Origin: Candidatus Krumholzibacteriota bacterium
GTDB lineage: Bacteria; Krumholzibacteriota; Krumholzibacteriia; Krumholzibacteriales; WJIX01
DNA length: 64,000 nt
Direction of reading: 5' to 3'
Assembly: GCA_034520215.1 (NCBI GenBank)
Contig: JAXHNR010000002.1
Location: 963,308 to 1,027,307, forward strand
Shown here one piece after another: positions 9,767-20,488 of this stretch. Position 1 is the stretch's first letter; every line of letters begins with the position of its first letter. Made by a program: the position numbers and the translations under genes. The notes beneath the pieces were generated by a model that saw only the letters and a program-made list of their open reading frames with translations, was not told the origin of the DNA and made no database searches.

Positions 9767-11857
9767 TTGAAGAAATACAATATCAATGAATTAAGGAATG
9801 TTTCATTTGTCGGTCATCAATCATCGGGGAAGACCTCTTTATGTGAAGCAGTTCTTTATAATGAGGGTGTTATTAACAGAATGGGTAAGGTTGAAGAAGG
9901 CAACACTGTGATGGATTCAGATCCGGAAGAGATTAAGAGAAAAATTTCGGTTTCTTCTAATATTACCGCGGTTGATCATAACGGGAAAAAGATAAACCTT
10001 ATTGATACTCCGGGTTACGATGATTTTATAGGTCAGATGATAGCCGCGCTGAAGGTTGTCGAAGGGGTGGTTGTTGTACTCAGCGCCGAGCATGGCGTCG
10101 AAGCTGGAACAGAAAAGGCCTGGGGTTATCTGGAGAAGAACAACCTTCCGAGAATAGTATGTGTAAACAAAATGGATAAAGAGCATGCCGATTTCAAAAA
10201 ATGTGTAAATGAAGCGCATGAGGAGCTAGGCAAGAAAGTTATGCCTATTCTGCTTCCGATTGGGCAGGGCGGGGAATTCAAAGGTGTTGTAAATATATTG
10301 AATAAGAAGGCTTATGTATATTCTAAGGACTCGACAGGAAATTTCAAGGAAGAGGATGTTCCTGACGAGATGTCTGATGAGGTCGAGAAGTGGAGAGAGA
10401 AACTTCAGGATTTTGCTGCTGAATCAGATGATTCTCTCCTTGAGAAGTTTCTTGAATCCGGCGAGCTGAGCGATGAAGAACTAGTCCGAGGATTAAGAGC
10501 GGGTTGTAATCAGGGAACTCTCGCGCCTATGGTTGTTACTTCAGCAACTGACAATATTGGGGTTAAACAGCTTGTTGATTTGATCATAGAAATGCTGCCC
10601 TCGCCTCAGTGGCGAAGTGAAATAGAGGTGAAAACTCCTTCTTCAGATGATATAAAAACGGTAAAAGCTGATGAGGATTCGCCTGTTATATCTTTTGTTT
10701 TTAAATCTTTCTCAGAGAAAGATATCGGTGATTTGTCCTACCTTAAGGTCTTCTCGGGAGAAGTCGCGGGGAGCCAGGATTTGTACAACGCGAACGAGGA
10801 ATCCTCTGAACGGATAGGCCAGCTGTTTTTTATGAATGGCAAGAAAAAAGTGGATACCGATTCTATCCCGACCGGTGATATTGGCGCGGCTGTGAAACTA
10901 AAATCAGCAAAGGTAAATACTACAATTTGCGACAAGAGTGACCCGGTTCTGGTTCCCGAAATTGAGTGTCCTTCTCCTTCGATACGAACCGGGATTGTGC
11001 CGAAAGTGAAGGGAGAAATGGACAAGGTTGGTATGGGACTGAACAAACTGGCCGAAGAAGACATAAGCTTCACTATCGAGAGCAACCAGCAGTTAAGACA
11101 GACTATACTTTCCGGGCAGGGTGAACAGCATTTTGACGTAATACTAAGCAGATTGAAGGAAAGATATAATGTGGATGTGGAGATGGTTCCTCCGAAAGTT
11201 GAGTATCTTGAGACAATCTCCGCTTCAGCCTCGGCAAGGGGGAAACATAAGAAACAAAGCGGCGGAAGAGGTCAGTATGGTGATGTCTACTTGAAACTTG
11301 AGCCCCGCTCCCGAGGTGAAGGTTTTGAGTTTGCCAATGAAGTAGTGGGAGGTAATGTGCCGACAAAGCACATTCCAGCTGTTGAAAAGGGGATTATAGA
11401 AGCTATGGAAGCCGGAGTATTAGCGGGGTATAAAATCGTTGATCTGAGAGCGACCCTCTATGACGGATCGTATCACAGCGTGGATTCTTCAGACGCGGCT
11501 TTCAAGGCCGCGGGAAAAAAAGGTTTTAAATTAGCTATGAAAGAAGCCAAGCCGGTTCTTTTAGAGCCCATAATGGAAATTGAAGTATTTGTTCCTGAAG
11601 AACATATGGGTGATGTGATGGGTGATCTCTCAATGAGAAGAGGTAAAATTCAGGGAACTGTACAGGAACAAGGGCGGCAGAAGATTACGGCCCATGTACC
11701 ACTCGCTGACTTATACAGATATTCTACTTCCCTTCGGTCCATGACTCAGGGCAGAGCCAGCCACACAAGAAAATTTTCTCATTATGAAACTGTTCCGCAT
11801 GATCAGGCTCAGAAGGTAATAGCTCAGTCAGAGATGGAGAATGAAGAGAGTGATTAA
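9767..11857 (+). CDS. EF-G-like translational GTPase (EF-G2 subtype)
   Basis: 696 residues with the five-domain EF-G layout: G1 GHQSSGKTS (16-24), G3 DTPGYDDF (80-87), G4 NKMD (about 134), then domains II-V. Canonical EF-G has GHIDAGKTT and DTPGHVDF. The altered motifs, above all Tyr for the catalytic His of G3, are those of the EF-G2 or EF-G-like subfamily, so this is probably not the main translocase. The start is TTG, preceded by GGAGG. It heads the long + strand housekeeping block, with yebC 21 nt downstream. Family certain, subtype very likely. Confidence 0.92.
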   Translation: MKKYNINELRNVSFVGHQSSGKTSLCEAVLYNEGVINRMGKVEEGNTVMDSDPEEIKRKISVSSNITAVDHNGKKINLIDTPGYDDFIGQMIAALKVVEGVVVVLSAEHGVEAGTEKAWGYLEKNNLPRIVCVNKMDKEHADFKKCVNEAHEELGKKVMPILLPIGQGGEFKGVVNILNKKAYVYSKDSTGNFKEEDVPDEMSDEVEKWREKLQDFAAESDDSLLEKFLESGELSDEELVRGLRAGCNQGTLAPMVVTSATDNIGVKQLVDLIIEMLPSPQWRSEIEVKTPSSDDIKTVKADEDSPVISFVFKSFSEKDIGDLSYLKVFSGEVAGSQDLYNANEESSERIGQLFFMNGKKKVDTDSIPTGDIGAAVKLKSAKVNTTICDKSDPVLVPEIECPSPSIRTGIVPKVKGEMDKVGMGLNKLAEEDISFTIESNQQLRQTILSGQGEQHFDVILSRLKERYNVDVEMVPPKVEYLETISASASARGKHKKQSGGRGQYGDVYLKLEPRSRGEGFEFANEVVGGNVPTKHIPAVEKGIIEAMEAGVLAGYKIVDLRATLYDGSYHSVDSSDAAFKAAGKKGFKLAMKEAKPVLLEPIMEIEVFVPEEHMGDVMGDLSMRRGKIQGTVQEQGRQKITAHVPLADLYRYSTSLRSMTQGRASHTRKFSHYETVPHDQAQKVIAQSEMENEESD

Positions 11858-11878
11858 TAACTTTGCGGGAGGCATTCG

Positions 11879-12634
11879 GTGTCCGGACATTCTAAATGGA
11901 GTACAATAAAGAGGAAAAAGGGGAAAGCTGACGCTCAAAGAGCGAAGATCTTTACAAAAATAATAAGGGAGATCGTAGTTGCCGCCAAGGAAGGCGGGGG
12001 AGACGAGGATTCAAACCCAGCTCTTAGAACTGCCATCCAAAACGCCAATGACAATAATATGCCGAAGCATAATATTGAAAAGGCGGTAAAGAGAGGTACC
12101 GGAGAACTTCCCGGAGTAACATATGAAGCTTGCGCGTTTGAAGGGTATGCGCCGGGGGGAGTGGCCGTTTTTGTGACATGTCTCTCTGACAATAAAAATA
12201 GAACAAGCGCTGAAGTAAGGCATCTCTTTACAAAATACGGCGGTCACCTCGGGGAACCCCATTCCGTATCTTATCTGTTCAAGAAGAAAGGGGTGATCGT
12301 GATCGATAAATCCCAGGCTGATGAAGAGCGGATATATGAAATTGCCCTCGAAAACGGAGCTGAAGATATTGAATCAAATGAGGACGTTTATGAATTAATA
12401 TCTCCCGTGGAGAATTTCGAAAAACTTCATAAAGAAATTGTTAAAGAAGGAATAGAATGTCAGGAGGCCGCGATTTCCCTGATACCAAACACTACTGTTG
12501 AGCTGGACAGAAACCATGCCGTCAGTGTATTGAAATTAATCAATTCCCTGGAGGATCAGGATGATGTGCAGAGGGTAAGCGCGAATTTTGATATTCCTGA
12601 TGAAATCCTAAGTGAAGTTGAAGAAGAAATCTGA
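11879..12634 (+). CDS. yebC: YebC/PmpR family protein (TACO1-like)
   Basis: 251 residues beginning with the family hallmark MSGHSKWSTIKRKKGKAD, followed by NMPKHNIEKAVKRGTGE and YEGYAPGGVAV-like segments. The start is GTG with GGAGG upstream. The family is linked to transcription regulation and, more recently, to translation through difficult peptide stretches. Its place beside an EF-G-like GTPase and the ruv genes is the usual bacterial yebC-ruvCAB order. Confidence 0.96.
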   Translation: MSGHSKWSTIKRKKGKADAQRAKIFTKIIREIVVAAKEGGGDEDSNPALRTAIQNANDNNMPKHNIEKAVKRGTGELPGVTYEACAFEGYAPGGVAVFVTCLSDNKNRTSAEVRHLFTKYGGHLGEPHSVSYLFKKKGVIVIDKSQADEERIYEIALENGAEDIESNEDVYELISPVENFEKLHKEIVKEGIECQEAAISLIPNTTVELDRNHAVSVLKLINSLEDQDDVQRVSANFDIPDEILSEVEEEI

Positions 12635-12711
12635 CAAATAGATTTGACCGGGTATTGTCTGCCAACCCAGAAGCATTTAAGGCGGTTGAGTTGCTTGATA
12701 GGAGTTAAATT

Positions 12712-13206
12712 GTGCCCATAACAGTTGGCATTGATCCCGGAAGCTACGTGACCGGATACGGTCTGCTGGAAAAGCGGGGACGTGAAATTGTATGTCTGGG
12801 TTCGGGTATTATTAGAGTAAAGAGAAAAACTCCTCGTCCCGAACGGCTTTTGATGGTGAAGAATGGTCTGGATAAAATCCTCCGTAAATTTGATCCTGAC
12901 GACGTTGCCGTAGAAGGTATTTTTATGTCGAGAAATGTTAAAAGTGTTTTTTCTCTAGCTGAAGTCAGGGGTGTGATCTTACTCTCAGCCGTACAGGCCG
13001 GCAAGAATATTTTTGAGTATTCACCCAGAGAAGTTAAGTGCGGTGTTGTTGGAACGGGAGCAGCCACGAAGAGACAGGTTGCCGCGATGGTTGATAAATT
13101 ATTAAAGCTCAAACATAAACCTGAGACGGCGGATGAAACGGATGCAATAGCGATAGCCTTCTGTCATATATTAAGAATTTCCAGCAAACTGGGAGGACTG
13201 ATTTGA
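12712..13206 (+). CDS. ruvC: Holliday junction endonuclease RuvC
   Basis: 164 residues, normal length. The catalytic acids are visible: Asp in GIDPGS near the start, Glu in VEGIF (about 66), and two Asp in ADETDAIAIAFCH (about 140-146). It nicks Holliday junctions symmetrically, working with RuvAB. GTG start. Its end overlaps the ruvA start by 4 nt, indicating translational coupling. Confidence 0.96.
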   Translation: MPITVGIDPGSYVTGYGLLEKRGREIVCLGSGIIRVKRKTPRPERLLMVKNGLDKILRKFDPDDVAVEGIFMSRNVKSVFSLAEVRGVILLSAVQAGKNIFEYSPREVKCGVVGTGAATKRQVAAMVDKLLKLKHKPETADETDAIAIAFCHILRISSKLGGLI

Positions 13207-13805
13207 TAGCAACCCTTGAAGGGATATTAACCGCGAAGAAAGAAGCGAGTGTTATCATTGAAACCGGCGGTGTGGGGCTGGAGCTCTTCGTTCCTTCGAG
13301 AACTTTGAGGAAGCTGGGACCTAAAGGCGAAACTGTATCTTTCTCTACATATATGCATGTCCGTGAAGACGCGATTGTACTCTATGGATTCGCCGGCGAA
13401 GAGGATAAATCGATTTTTCTTTCCCTGCTCGGTGTAAGCGGAGTAGGCCCAAAGGTGGCTATGGGTATTGTCTCGGCGAGCACTGCTTCAGAACTTGCCG
13501 GTTTTATATGCAGGGAGAAGGCTTCCGCCCTGACCGCTTTTCCGGGAATTGGAAAGAAAACGGCTCAAAGAATCATTCTGGAGCTGAAAGATAAGATCGA
13601 TGCGAGAGAATACGGTGCGGATTCCCGGGCAAGCGCTGTTACCGAGGATGATGATATGGTAGAAGAAGTAACAGCCGCTCTGTGTTCTCTGGGATTTACA
13701 AGAGTTTCCGCTCAAAAGGCAATTAACAGTCTCTCATCCGAAGATATTTCCAATTTACCGGGAGTTGAAGATATTGTAAGAGAGCTGCTTAGAAGAAGCT
13801 TATAG
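13203..13805 (+). CDS. ruvA: Holliday junction branch-migration protein RuvA
   Basis: 200 residues: N-terminal OB domain (MIATLEGILTAKKE..), HhH motifs (SGVGPKVAMGI and FPGIGKKTAQRII), and a C-terminal domain III that contacts RuvB. TTG start inside the ruvC end, and 16 nt before ruvB. Confidence 0.96.
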   Translation: MIATLEGILTAKKEASVIIETGGVGLELFVPSRTLRKLGPKGETVSFSTYMHVREDAIVLYGFAGEEDKSIFLSLLGVSGVGPKVAMGIVSASTASELAGFICREKASALTAFPGIGKKTAQRIILELKDKIDAREYGADSRASAVTEDDDMVEEVTAALCSLGFTRVSAQKAINSLSSEDISNLPGVEDIVRELLRRSL

Positions 13806-13821
13806 GACTAAATGGGGTGAT

Positions 13822-14862
13822 TTGTTTTTGACTGAAAATGGACTTACAGATTCTTCAGTGACACCTGAAGATAGAAGAGTAGAATCGATGCTCAGGCCGG
13901 AAACTCTTTCCGAGTTTGTCGGTCAGAAGCAATTGAAAGAAAATATTGCCGTATTTATCGAGGCCGCAAGGCAGAGAGATGAACAGCTGGATCATGTTCT
14001 GCTATACGGTCCCCCGGGACTTGGTAAAACAACACTGGCTCATATCATCGCAAAAGAACTCAGGGTGAATATCAATGTTTCATCAGGACCTGTTTTCCAG
14101 AAGCCCGCCGAGTTGATAGCTATCCTTACCCAGCTCGAGCGGAAAGATGTGTTGTTTATAGACGAGGTTCACAGGTTAAACACTATAGTCGAAGAGCATC
14201 TTTATCCCGCGATGGAAGATTTTAAATGCGAACTGGTTGTTGATAAAGGACCTCACGCCAGATATTATTCACTTTCCATAGAGCCTTTTACGATTGTCGG
14301 AGCAACTACCCGGGCGGGCATGATAACTTCTCCAATGAGAAGCAGATTCGGAATCGTAGCAAGACTGGACTATTATTCCACGAAGGATTTATTATCTATA
14401 GCTAAGCGGTCGGCGCGTGTTATGGAAATCAGTATCGATGATGAAGGCGCGGCCGAAATAGCCCGCCGTTCACGAGGTACTCCGAGAATAACAAATAGGC
14501 TTCTGAGAAGGGTAAGAGATTTCTCGCAGGTAGAGGGCACCGGTCGTATTGATAAAGATATTGTGGAATACGGACTGAATAAACTTAAGATAGATAACCT
14601 GGGCTTGAATGAAATGGACAGAAATATTCTCGAAATTATCACTAAAAAGTTTTCCGGGGGGCCGGTTGGTATTAATTCCATAGCCGTAGCGGTATCTGAA
14701 GAAGTCGATACAATAGAGGATATATATGAACCATTCCTGATTCAGAAGGGATTTCTGCAGAGAACGTCAAGAGGGCGTGTAATTACCGAAGCTGGAATAA
14801 AACATCTCGGGCTTGACCGGGCGGGGCGGGATGGGAAACAAGGCGACATATTCAGTGATTAA
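13822..14862 (+). CDS. ruvB: Holliday junction helicase RuvB
   Basis: 346 residues. Walker A GPPGLGKTT, Walker B FIDEVHRL, sensor 1 GATTRAGM, arginine-finger region SPMRSRFG, and a C-terminal winged helix (GGPVGINSIAVAVSEE). Hexameric AAA+ motor of branch migration. TTG start at 13822; a second TTG two codons later is possible. A short N-terminal tail precedes the RPETLSEFVGQ motif. Confidence 0.96.
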   Translation: MFLTENGLTDSSVTPEDRRVESMLRPETLSEFVGQKQLKENIAVFIEAARQRDEQLDHVLLYGPPGLGKTTLAHIIAKELRVNINVSSGPVFQKPAELIAILTQLERKDVLFIDEVHRLNTIVEEHLYPAMEDFKCELVVDKGPHARYYSLSIEPFTIVGATTRAGMITSPMRSRFGIVARLDYYSTKDLLSIAKRSARVMEISIDDEGAAEIARRSRGTPRITNRLLRRVRDFSQVEGTGRIDKDIVEYGLNKLKIDNLGLNEMDRNILEIITKKFSGGPVGINSIAVAVSEEVDTIEDIYEPFLIQKGFLQRTSRGRVITEAGIKHLGLDRAGRDGKQGDIFSD

Positions 14863-14888
14863 TCAGTTTATATGTAGAAGATAATAGA

Positions 14889-15944
14889 ATGAAACTAAGT
14901 GATTTTGATTACAATTTACCCAACGAGCTTATTGCGCAGTATCCTTCCCAAAGCCGCGAAGAGAGCAGATTGATTATATTCGGCAGGAGACACGGAGGTA
15001 TTAGAGAAACCCGTTTCGCTAATATTGCGAGGTATCTGCGGGTCGGTGACCTTCTGGTGATTAATGATTCAGAAGTAATCCCCGCTCGAATATACGGTAG
15101 AAAGCCAACGGGGGCGCGTGTTGAAATATTCTTGATCAGACAGACCGGTAAAAAAGCCTGGACTGCTCTGGTTAAGCCCTCGAAGCGTATCAAGGAAGGT
15201 GACCGGATACTTGTGGGGGAGGACGGGGATTCGGTTGTGATAGTAAGGGAAGTGGGAGGGGGGGAATGGGAAATAAAACTATTGGTAGAAACCTCCGAAT
15301 GGGAATTTATTGAGAGATACGGTTTGATGCCGCTTCCTCCTTATATAAAAAGGGAGAGTGAGGAGATTGACAGAAGACGTTACCAAACTGTCTACGCTTC
15401 TAATAAGGGGTCTGTCGCGGCGCCGACGGCGGGGCTTCACTTTACGGACGAACTTTTACAAAAGATCAAATGGAAGGGTTGTTCTGTTCTGCCTTTGACT
15501 CTTCATGTGGGGCCGGGGACTTTCAGGCCGTTGAGGAACGAGGTCGTTGAGGAAAACGAATTATCATATGAATATATTAAAATAAGAAAGAAAGTCTGGA
15601 ATGAAATAAAACAGGCTAAGAAGGATAAGCGCAGGGTAATTGCCGTTGGTACTACCACTACGAGGGTTCTGGAATCTCTCGCGGCGGGAGTAATTGAAGA
15701 TAGAACGGAAGATGAAAAAGACGGAGAGATCTGGATAACCGGCGGCACGAGACTGTTTATATCTCCCGGGTTCAAATTCAGAATCACAGACGCTCTTATT
15801 ACGAATCTGCATTTACCGCGATCGAGCCTCTTCGTGCTTGTCTCAGCTTTCGCGGGCAGGAAAAATATGCTTTATGCTTACGATTGGGCCGCTAAAAGAG
15901 GTATTCGCTTTTATAGTTATGGTGACGTGATGTTTATCCAGTAA
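14889..15944 (+). CDS. queA: tRNA preQ1(34) S-adenosylmethionine ribosyltransferase QueA
   Basis: 351 residues starting MKLSDFDYNLPNELIAQYP, with VAAPTAGLHFT and LHVGPGTF, the active-site signatures. It converts preQ1-tRNA to epoxyqueuosine-tRNA. It is next to tgt (14 nt), which acts just before it in queuosine synthesis. Normal length. Confidence 0.97.
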   Translation: MKLSDFDYNLPNELIAQYPSQSREESRLIIFGRRHGGIRETRFANIARYLRVGDLLVINDSEVIPARIYGRKPTGARVEIFLIRQTGKKAWTALVKPSKRIKEGDRILVGEDGDSVVIVREVGGGEWEIKLLVETSEWEFIERYGLMPLPPYIKRESEEIDRRRYQTVYASNKGSVAAPTAGLHFTDELLQKIKWKGCSVLPLTLHVGPGTFRPLRNEVVEENELSYEYIKIRKKVWNEIKQAKKDKRRVIAVGTTTTRVLESLAAGVIEDRTEDEKDGEIWITGGTRLFISPGFKFRITDALITNLHLPRSSLFVLVSAFAGRKNMLYAYDWAAKRGIRFYSYGDVMFIQ

Positions 15945-15955
15945 AGGGGATTTAA

Positions 15956-17083
<1,128 letters not shown>

Positions 17084-17104
17084 TTATACTTTAAAAAGGG
17101 AGGA

Positions 17105-17431
17105 ATGATGTCCTATCTGATGTTCTTGTACAGTGCTGGCGCGGGAGGAAGTGAAGGCGGCGGATCTCTTTTGGTAAATCTTCTGCCAATTGTAGCCATC
17201 TTCGTAATTTTTTACTTCATCCTTATCAGACCTCAGCAGAAGAAGCAGAAAGAACACAGGGATATGGTCTCGAAGCTAAGCAGAGGCGACAGGATAGTTA
17301 CCAATGGAGGGCTTCATGGAAAAGTAGTCGATGTTAAAGATCATATTATCGTCATAAAAATTTCAGATGACGTAAAGGTGGAGCTTGTTAAAACTGCCGT
17401 TGCTACTGTATTGGAGAAGAAGGAAGAATAA
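17105..17431 (+). CDS. yajC: Preprotein translocase subunit YajC
   Basis: 108 residues: one membrane helix (about 25-43) ending in the family motif FILIRPQQKKQKEH, then the small cytosolic domain (RGDRIVTNGGLHGKV). It accompanies SecDF. Here secD/secF do not follow; def and fmt do. Two adjacent ATG codons (17105 and 17108) could start it; GGGAGG lies upstream. Confidence 0.95.
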   Translation: MMSYLMFLYSAGAGGSEGGGSLLVNLLPIVAIFVIFYFILIRPQQKKQKEHRDMVSKLSRGDRIVTNGGLHGKVVDVKDHIIVIKISDDVKVELVKTAVATVLEKKEE

Positions 17432-17484
17432 CCCAGAATATAACCCCCTGTCTTATAAGTAGTCGAGATAAGGAGGGCAAATTC

Positions 17485-18003
17485 ATGAAATCTATGGAAA
17501 TAAAAACATACGGCGCTGAGGTATTAAGAACCAGAGCCGAGGCTGTAGTGGACTTTGGTCTTGAACTTGAAGATTTTGCCGGAAGAATGAAAAGCATAAT
17601 GATTTCCGAGCGGGGTGTCGGTCTTGCCGCTCCGCAGGTTGGTATATGTAAAAGGATAATTGTTTTTTATACTGATCCTGAGAATTCACCTAAGATTCAA
17701 GCAATGGTTAATCCGGAGATAATCGCTTCTTCCGATGAATCTGAGAAGATGGAGGAGGGCTGCCTCAGTATCCCTGATATAAGGGGGGATGTTCAGAGGG
17801 CATTGGAAGTGGAGGTTAAGTATCAGACATTAGAGGGGAAAGAACAAAGATGCAGGTTTTATAACCTTCCGGCCAGAATAATCCAGCATGAGGTTGATCA
17901 TATTAATAAGATACTGTTTATAGATCACCTTTCTTTTGCCAAGAAAGCTATGATCCGGGGTAAATTGAGGAAACTTTCCCGGAAAAGCGCCAGTAAGGGA
18001 TAA
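17485..18003 (+). CDS. def: Peptide deformylase
   Basis: 172 residues with all three family motifs: GVGLAAPQVG, EEGCLSIPDIRG (metal-binding Cys) and QHEVDHI (metal-binding His pair and catalytic Glu). Removes the N-formyl group from nascent proteins. AAGGAGG precedes the ATG. fmt starts 1 nt after its stop, the classical def-fmt pair. Confidence 0.97.
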   Translation: MKSMEIKTYGAEVLRTRAEAVVDFGLELEDFAGRMKSIMISERGVGLAAPQVGICKRIIVFYTDPENSPKIQAMVNPEIIASSDESEKMEEGCLSIPDIRGDVQRALEVEVKYQTLEGKEQRCRFYNLPARIIQHEVDHINKILFIDHLSFAKKAMIRGKLRKLSRKSASKG

Positions 18004-18004
18004 A

Positions 18005-18940
18005 ATGGTTGTTTTTTTCGGTTCACCTGATTTCTCTCTTCCAACACTGGAACGGCTTCTGAGGTCCGATTACAGACCGGCGCTTGTTGTAACTCAACCG
18101 GACAGAGTATCCGGAAGAGGGAAGAAACTCGTTTCAACTCCGGTAAAGAGGTTGGCTGAAGAGAACGATGTTCCGGTAAGGGCTATAAGCAGTTTTAATG
18201 ACAGTGATATTAAGAATGATCTTGTCGGTCTGAAGCCTGATTTTTTTGTTGTAGTCGCGTTTGGGTTGATATTTCCCGAAAGTGTTCTTGAGATGCCCTC
18301 GAGGGGGTGTGTGAATCTCCACGCTTCTCTGCTTCCTTCTTACAGGGGAGCGAGTCCTATTAACAGAGCTGTTGTAAACGGGGATTCTTTTACAGGAGTA
18401 ACAACTATCTCGATGGAGAAAAAAGTTGACGCGGGGCCTGTTTATCTTCAGGAAGTTGTAGGAATTGACCCTGAGGAAACAGCTGGTGAGCTTTTTGACA
18501 GACTTGCCGGCGCGGGCGCGTCCTTGCTTATTGATACTCTTTCCGGAATAGATGCCGGCAGGATAGAACCTGTGCCCCAGAGGGAGGAAGGGAAAAGTTT
18601 TGCCCCCCCGCTTAAGAAAATAGACGGGCTTATACCCTGGGATAAAGACGCTATAAAAGTCTACAATCATATAAGAGGGATGAATCCCTGGCCCGGCAGT
18701 TTCTCGTACTTCCGTGGTAAGTACATAAAAGTAAAAGATGCCTGGCCCTGTGATTTGATTAAGAGGCCTTGCCCCCCGGGGACTGTTCTTCAGTGTTCAG
18801 ATCGGCTCGTTGTCTCTTGCGGAAAGGGAGCTCTCGAGATAAAGAAACTCCAGATAGAAGGAAGACGGTCTCTGGAAGCTGAGCCCTGCTTAAGGGGGTT
18901 TGACATGAAGAGAGGGGAAAGATTCCGCGGACCTGAGTGA
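18005..18940 (+). CDS. fmt: Methionyl-tRNA formyltransferase
   Basis: 311 residues, normal length. Formyl-folate site with LHASLLPSYRGASPINRAV and the catalytic Asp in KKVDAGPVY; C-terminal OB-like domain with MNPWPGSFSYF. Translationally coupled to def. Confidence 0.96.
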   Translation: MVVFFGSPDFSLPTLERLLRSDYRPALVVTQPDRVSGRGKKLVSTPVKRLAEENDVPVRAISSFNDSDIKNDLVGLKPDFFVVVAFGLIFPESVLEMPSRGCVNLHASLLPSYRGASPINRAVVNGDSFTGVTTISMEKKVDAGPVYLQEVVGIDPEETAGELFDRLAGAGASLLIDTLSGIDAGRIEPVPQREEGKSFAPPLKKIDGLIPWDKDAIKVYNHIRGMNPWPGSFSYFRGKYIKVKDAWPCDLIKRPCPPGTVLQCSDRLVVSCGKGALEIKKLQIEGRRSLEAEPCLRGFDMKRGERFRGPE

Positions 18941-18995
18941 ACAAATTTATTATAATTATTATACCGGCGGAAAGATCGAGGGAAGTTTTTATCAG

Positions 18996-19745
18996 ATGAG
19001 TAAGCAAAGAGAAAAAGGATTATTCAGAAAAATATTATTCTACAGTTTCGCGGTTGTTGCAGCTTTTCTGGTCGGAATAATAGTTTTTAATTCGTTCATC
19101 AAGCCTAAACTTGTTGGCAGAAGGGATGTAGTGCTGATTCCTGAAGTCAGAGGGCTTTCTGTGGAATCTGCAAGATCGAAGTGCAGAGATTCCGGATACA
19201 GAATCAAGATAACAGCGAAAGAACATTCACCGAGTGTGTCTGAAGGGACTGTTATAAGTCAGGTTCCCGGGCCGGGCGAAGGCTTAAAGGAAAGAAGGAC
19301 GATTCAGGTAGTAGTGAGCAAAGGGCGGGAAATGACTGTTGTGCCTGATCTTGAAGGCCAGTCCCTGAGGCAGGCATGGCTCACATTGCAGGGAGCGGGC
19401 ATAAGAAGAGGTAAAGTATCCAGGATTTTTTCTTATCAAGACAGCAGGAATTCTGTTATCGCATCTTCTCCAAGCACCGGATCTGAAGTTCCTGTTGGAT
19501 CACAGGTTGATCTGCTGTTAATGATATATGGGATTCCAAGGACCTTTCTCATGCCCGATCTTGTTGGGATGGATATGCCTTTTGTAAAGGATAGACTGGA
19601 AAGATCCGGGTTCGAGATAGGACGTGTTACCAACCGGAGGGCGAAAGCGGATTTTCCGGACGCGATTCTTGCTCAAAAGCCGCCCGCGGGTTCGTTTATA
19701 AAAGAAGGGGAAACTGTTGAAATCACTGTATCAACTGTTAAATGA
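18996..19745 (+). CDS. Membrane-anchored triple-PASTA protein
   Basis: 249 residues: short basic cytoplasmic tail (about 1-13), one membrane helix (about 14-34), then three PASTA domains (about 45-110, 113-180, 184-249) with repeated VPxxxGxxxxxA-type starts and SQVPGPGEG or AQKPPAGSFIKEGE ends. PASTA domains bind peptidoglycan fragments. There is no kinase or transpeptidase domain. In Firmicutes the PASTA kinase prkC sits between fmt and rpe, and this gene lies at exactly that place, which suggests a kinase-less remnant or functional analogue (inference). Its end overlaps the rpe start by 29 nt. Confidence 0.88.
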   Translation: MSKQREKGLFRKILFYSFAVVAAFLVGIIVFNSFIKPKLVGRRDVVLIPEVRGLSVESARSKCRDSGYRIKITAKEHSPSVSEGTVISQVPGPGEGLKERRTIQVVVSKGREMTVVPDLEGQSLRQAWLTLQGAGIRRGKVSRIFSYQDSRNSVIASSPSTGSEVPVGSQVDLLLMIYGIPRTFLMPDLVGMDMPFVKDRLERSGFEIGRVTNRRAKADFPDAILAQKPPAGSFIKEGETVEITVSTVK

Positions 19746-20400
19746 TAAGGGCGGTGTTGCCGTAGCGCCGTCTATTCTTGCAGCTGACTTCAGCGTTCTG
19801 GAAAGTGAAATACGCCGTGTTGAGGAAGCGGGCGCTGATTTTCTTCATATTGATGTTATGGATGGTCATTTTGTTCCCAATATCACATTTGGTCCCATGA
19901 TTGTTACGGCGATATCAAAACTCGCGACCGTTCCGATTTTAACACACCTGATGATAACGGATCCCGAAAAATATATAGAGCGCTTTATAAAAGCGGGAAG
20001 CAGTGCGGTTACGTTCCATTTCGAAGTTTTAGAGTCCGGTCACCGGGAAGTTGTCAAGATGATACGGGATCTTGGTTGCCGGGCAGGTCTGGCAGTAAAT
20101 CCTGACACCCCTTTCTCCGCTTTCAAACACCTGCTTGACTGTGTTGATCTCCTGCTCGTTATGACTGTTTATCCGGGTTTTGGGGGGAAAGGTCTTATTG
20201 ATGAAGTTCTTGTAAAATTAAAGGAAGTGTCGGATTACAGAGAAAAAAGCGGCTTGCGCTATGTAATTGAAGTTGACGGAGGGATAAAAGGTTCCAATGC
20301 CGCCTCTGTAAGGGAAAACGGGGGGCAGATCCTCGTAGCTGGAACCGCCATTTTTAAAAGTAAAGATTATAATACATCAATACTGTCTATCAGGGGATAA
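19717..20400 (+). CDS. rpe: Ribulose-phosphate 3-epimerase
   Basis: 227 residues with APSILAADFSVL, HIDVMDGHFVPNITFG, MTVYPGFGGKG and IEVDGGI, the TIM-barrel active-site segments. Interconverts ribulose-5-P and xylulose-5-P. The TTG start at 19717, with AAGGGG upstream, lies inside the preceding PASTA gene. No better in-frame start is found downstream before the conserved core. Confidence 0.95.
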   Translation: MKSLYQLLNDKGGVAVAPSILAADFSVLESEIRRVEEAGADFLHIDVMDGHFVPNITFGPMIVTAISKLATVPILTHLMITDPEKYIERFIKAGSSAVTFHFEVLESGHREVVKMIRDLGCRAGLAVNPDTPFSAFKHLLDCVDLLLVMTVYPGFGGKGLIDEVLVKLKEVSDYREKSGLRYVIEVDGGIKGSNAASVRENGGQILVAGTAIFKSKDYNTSILSIRG

Positions 20401-20488
20401 TATATACCTTTCACCTGTTTGATTTATACTTGCTAACAGAATATAATCCTGTTATTTTAGCTATTTACAGCACTGATAGGAGAACGGT

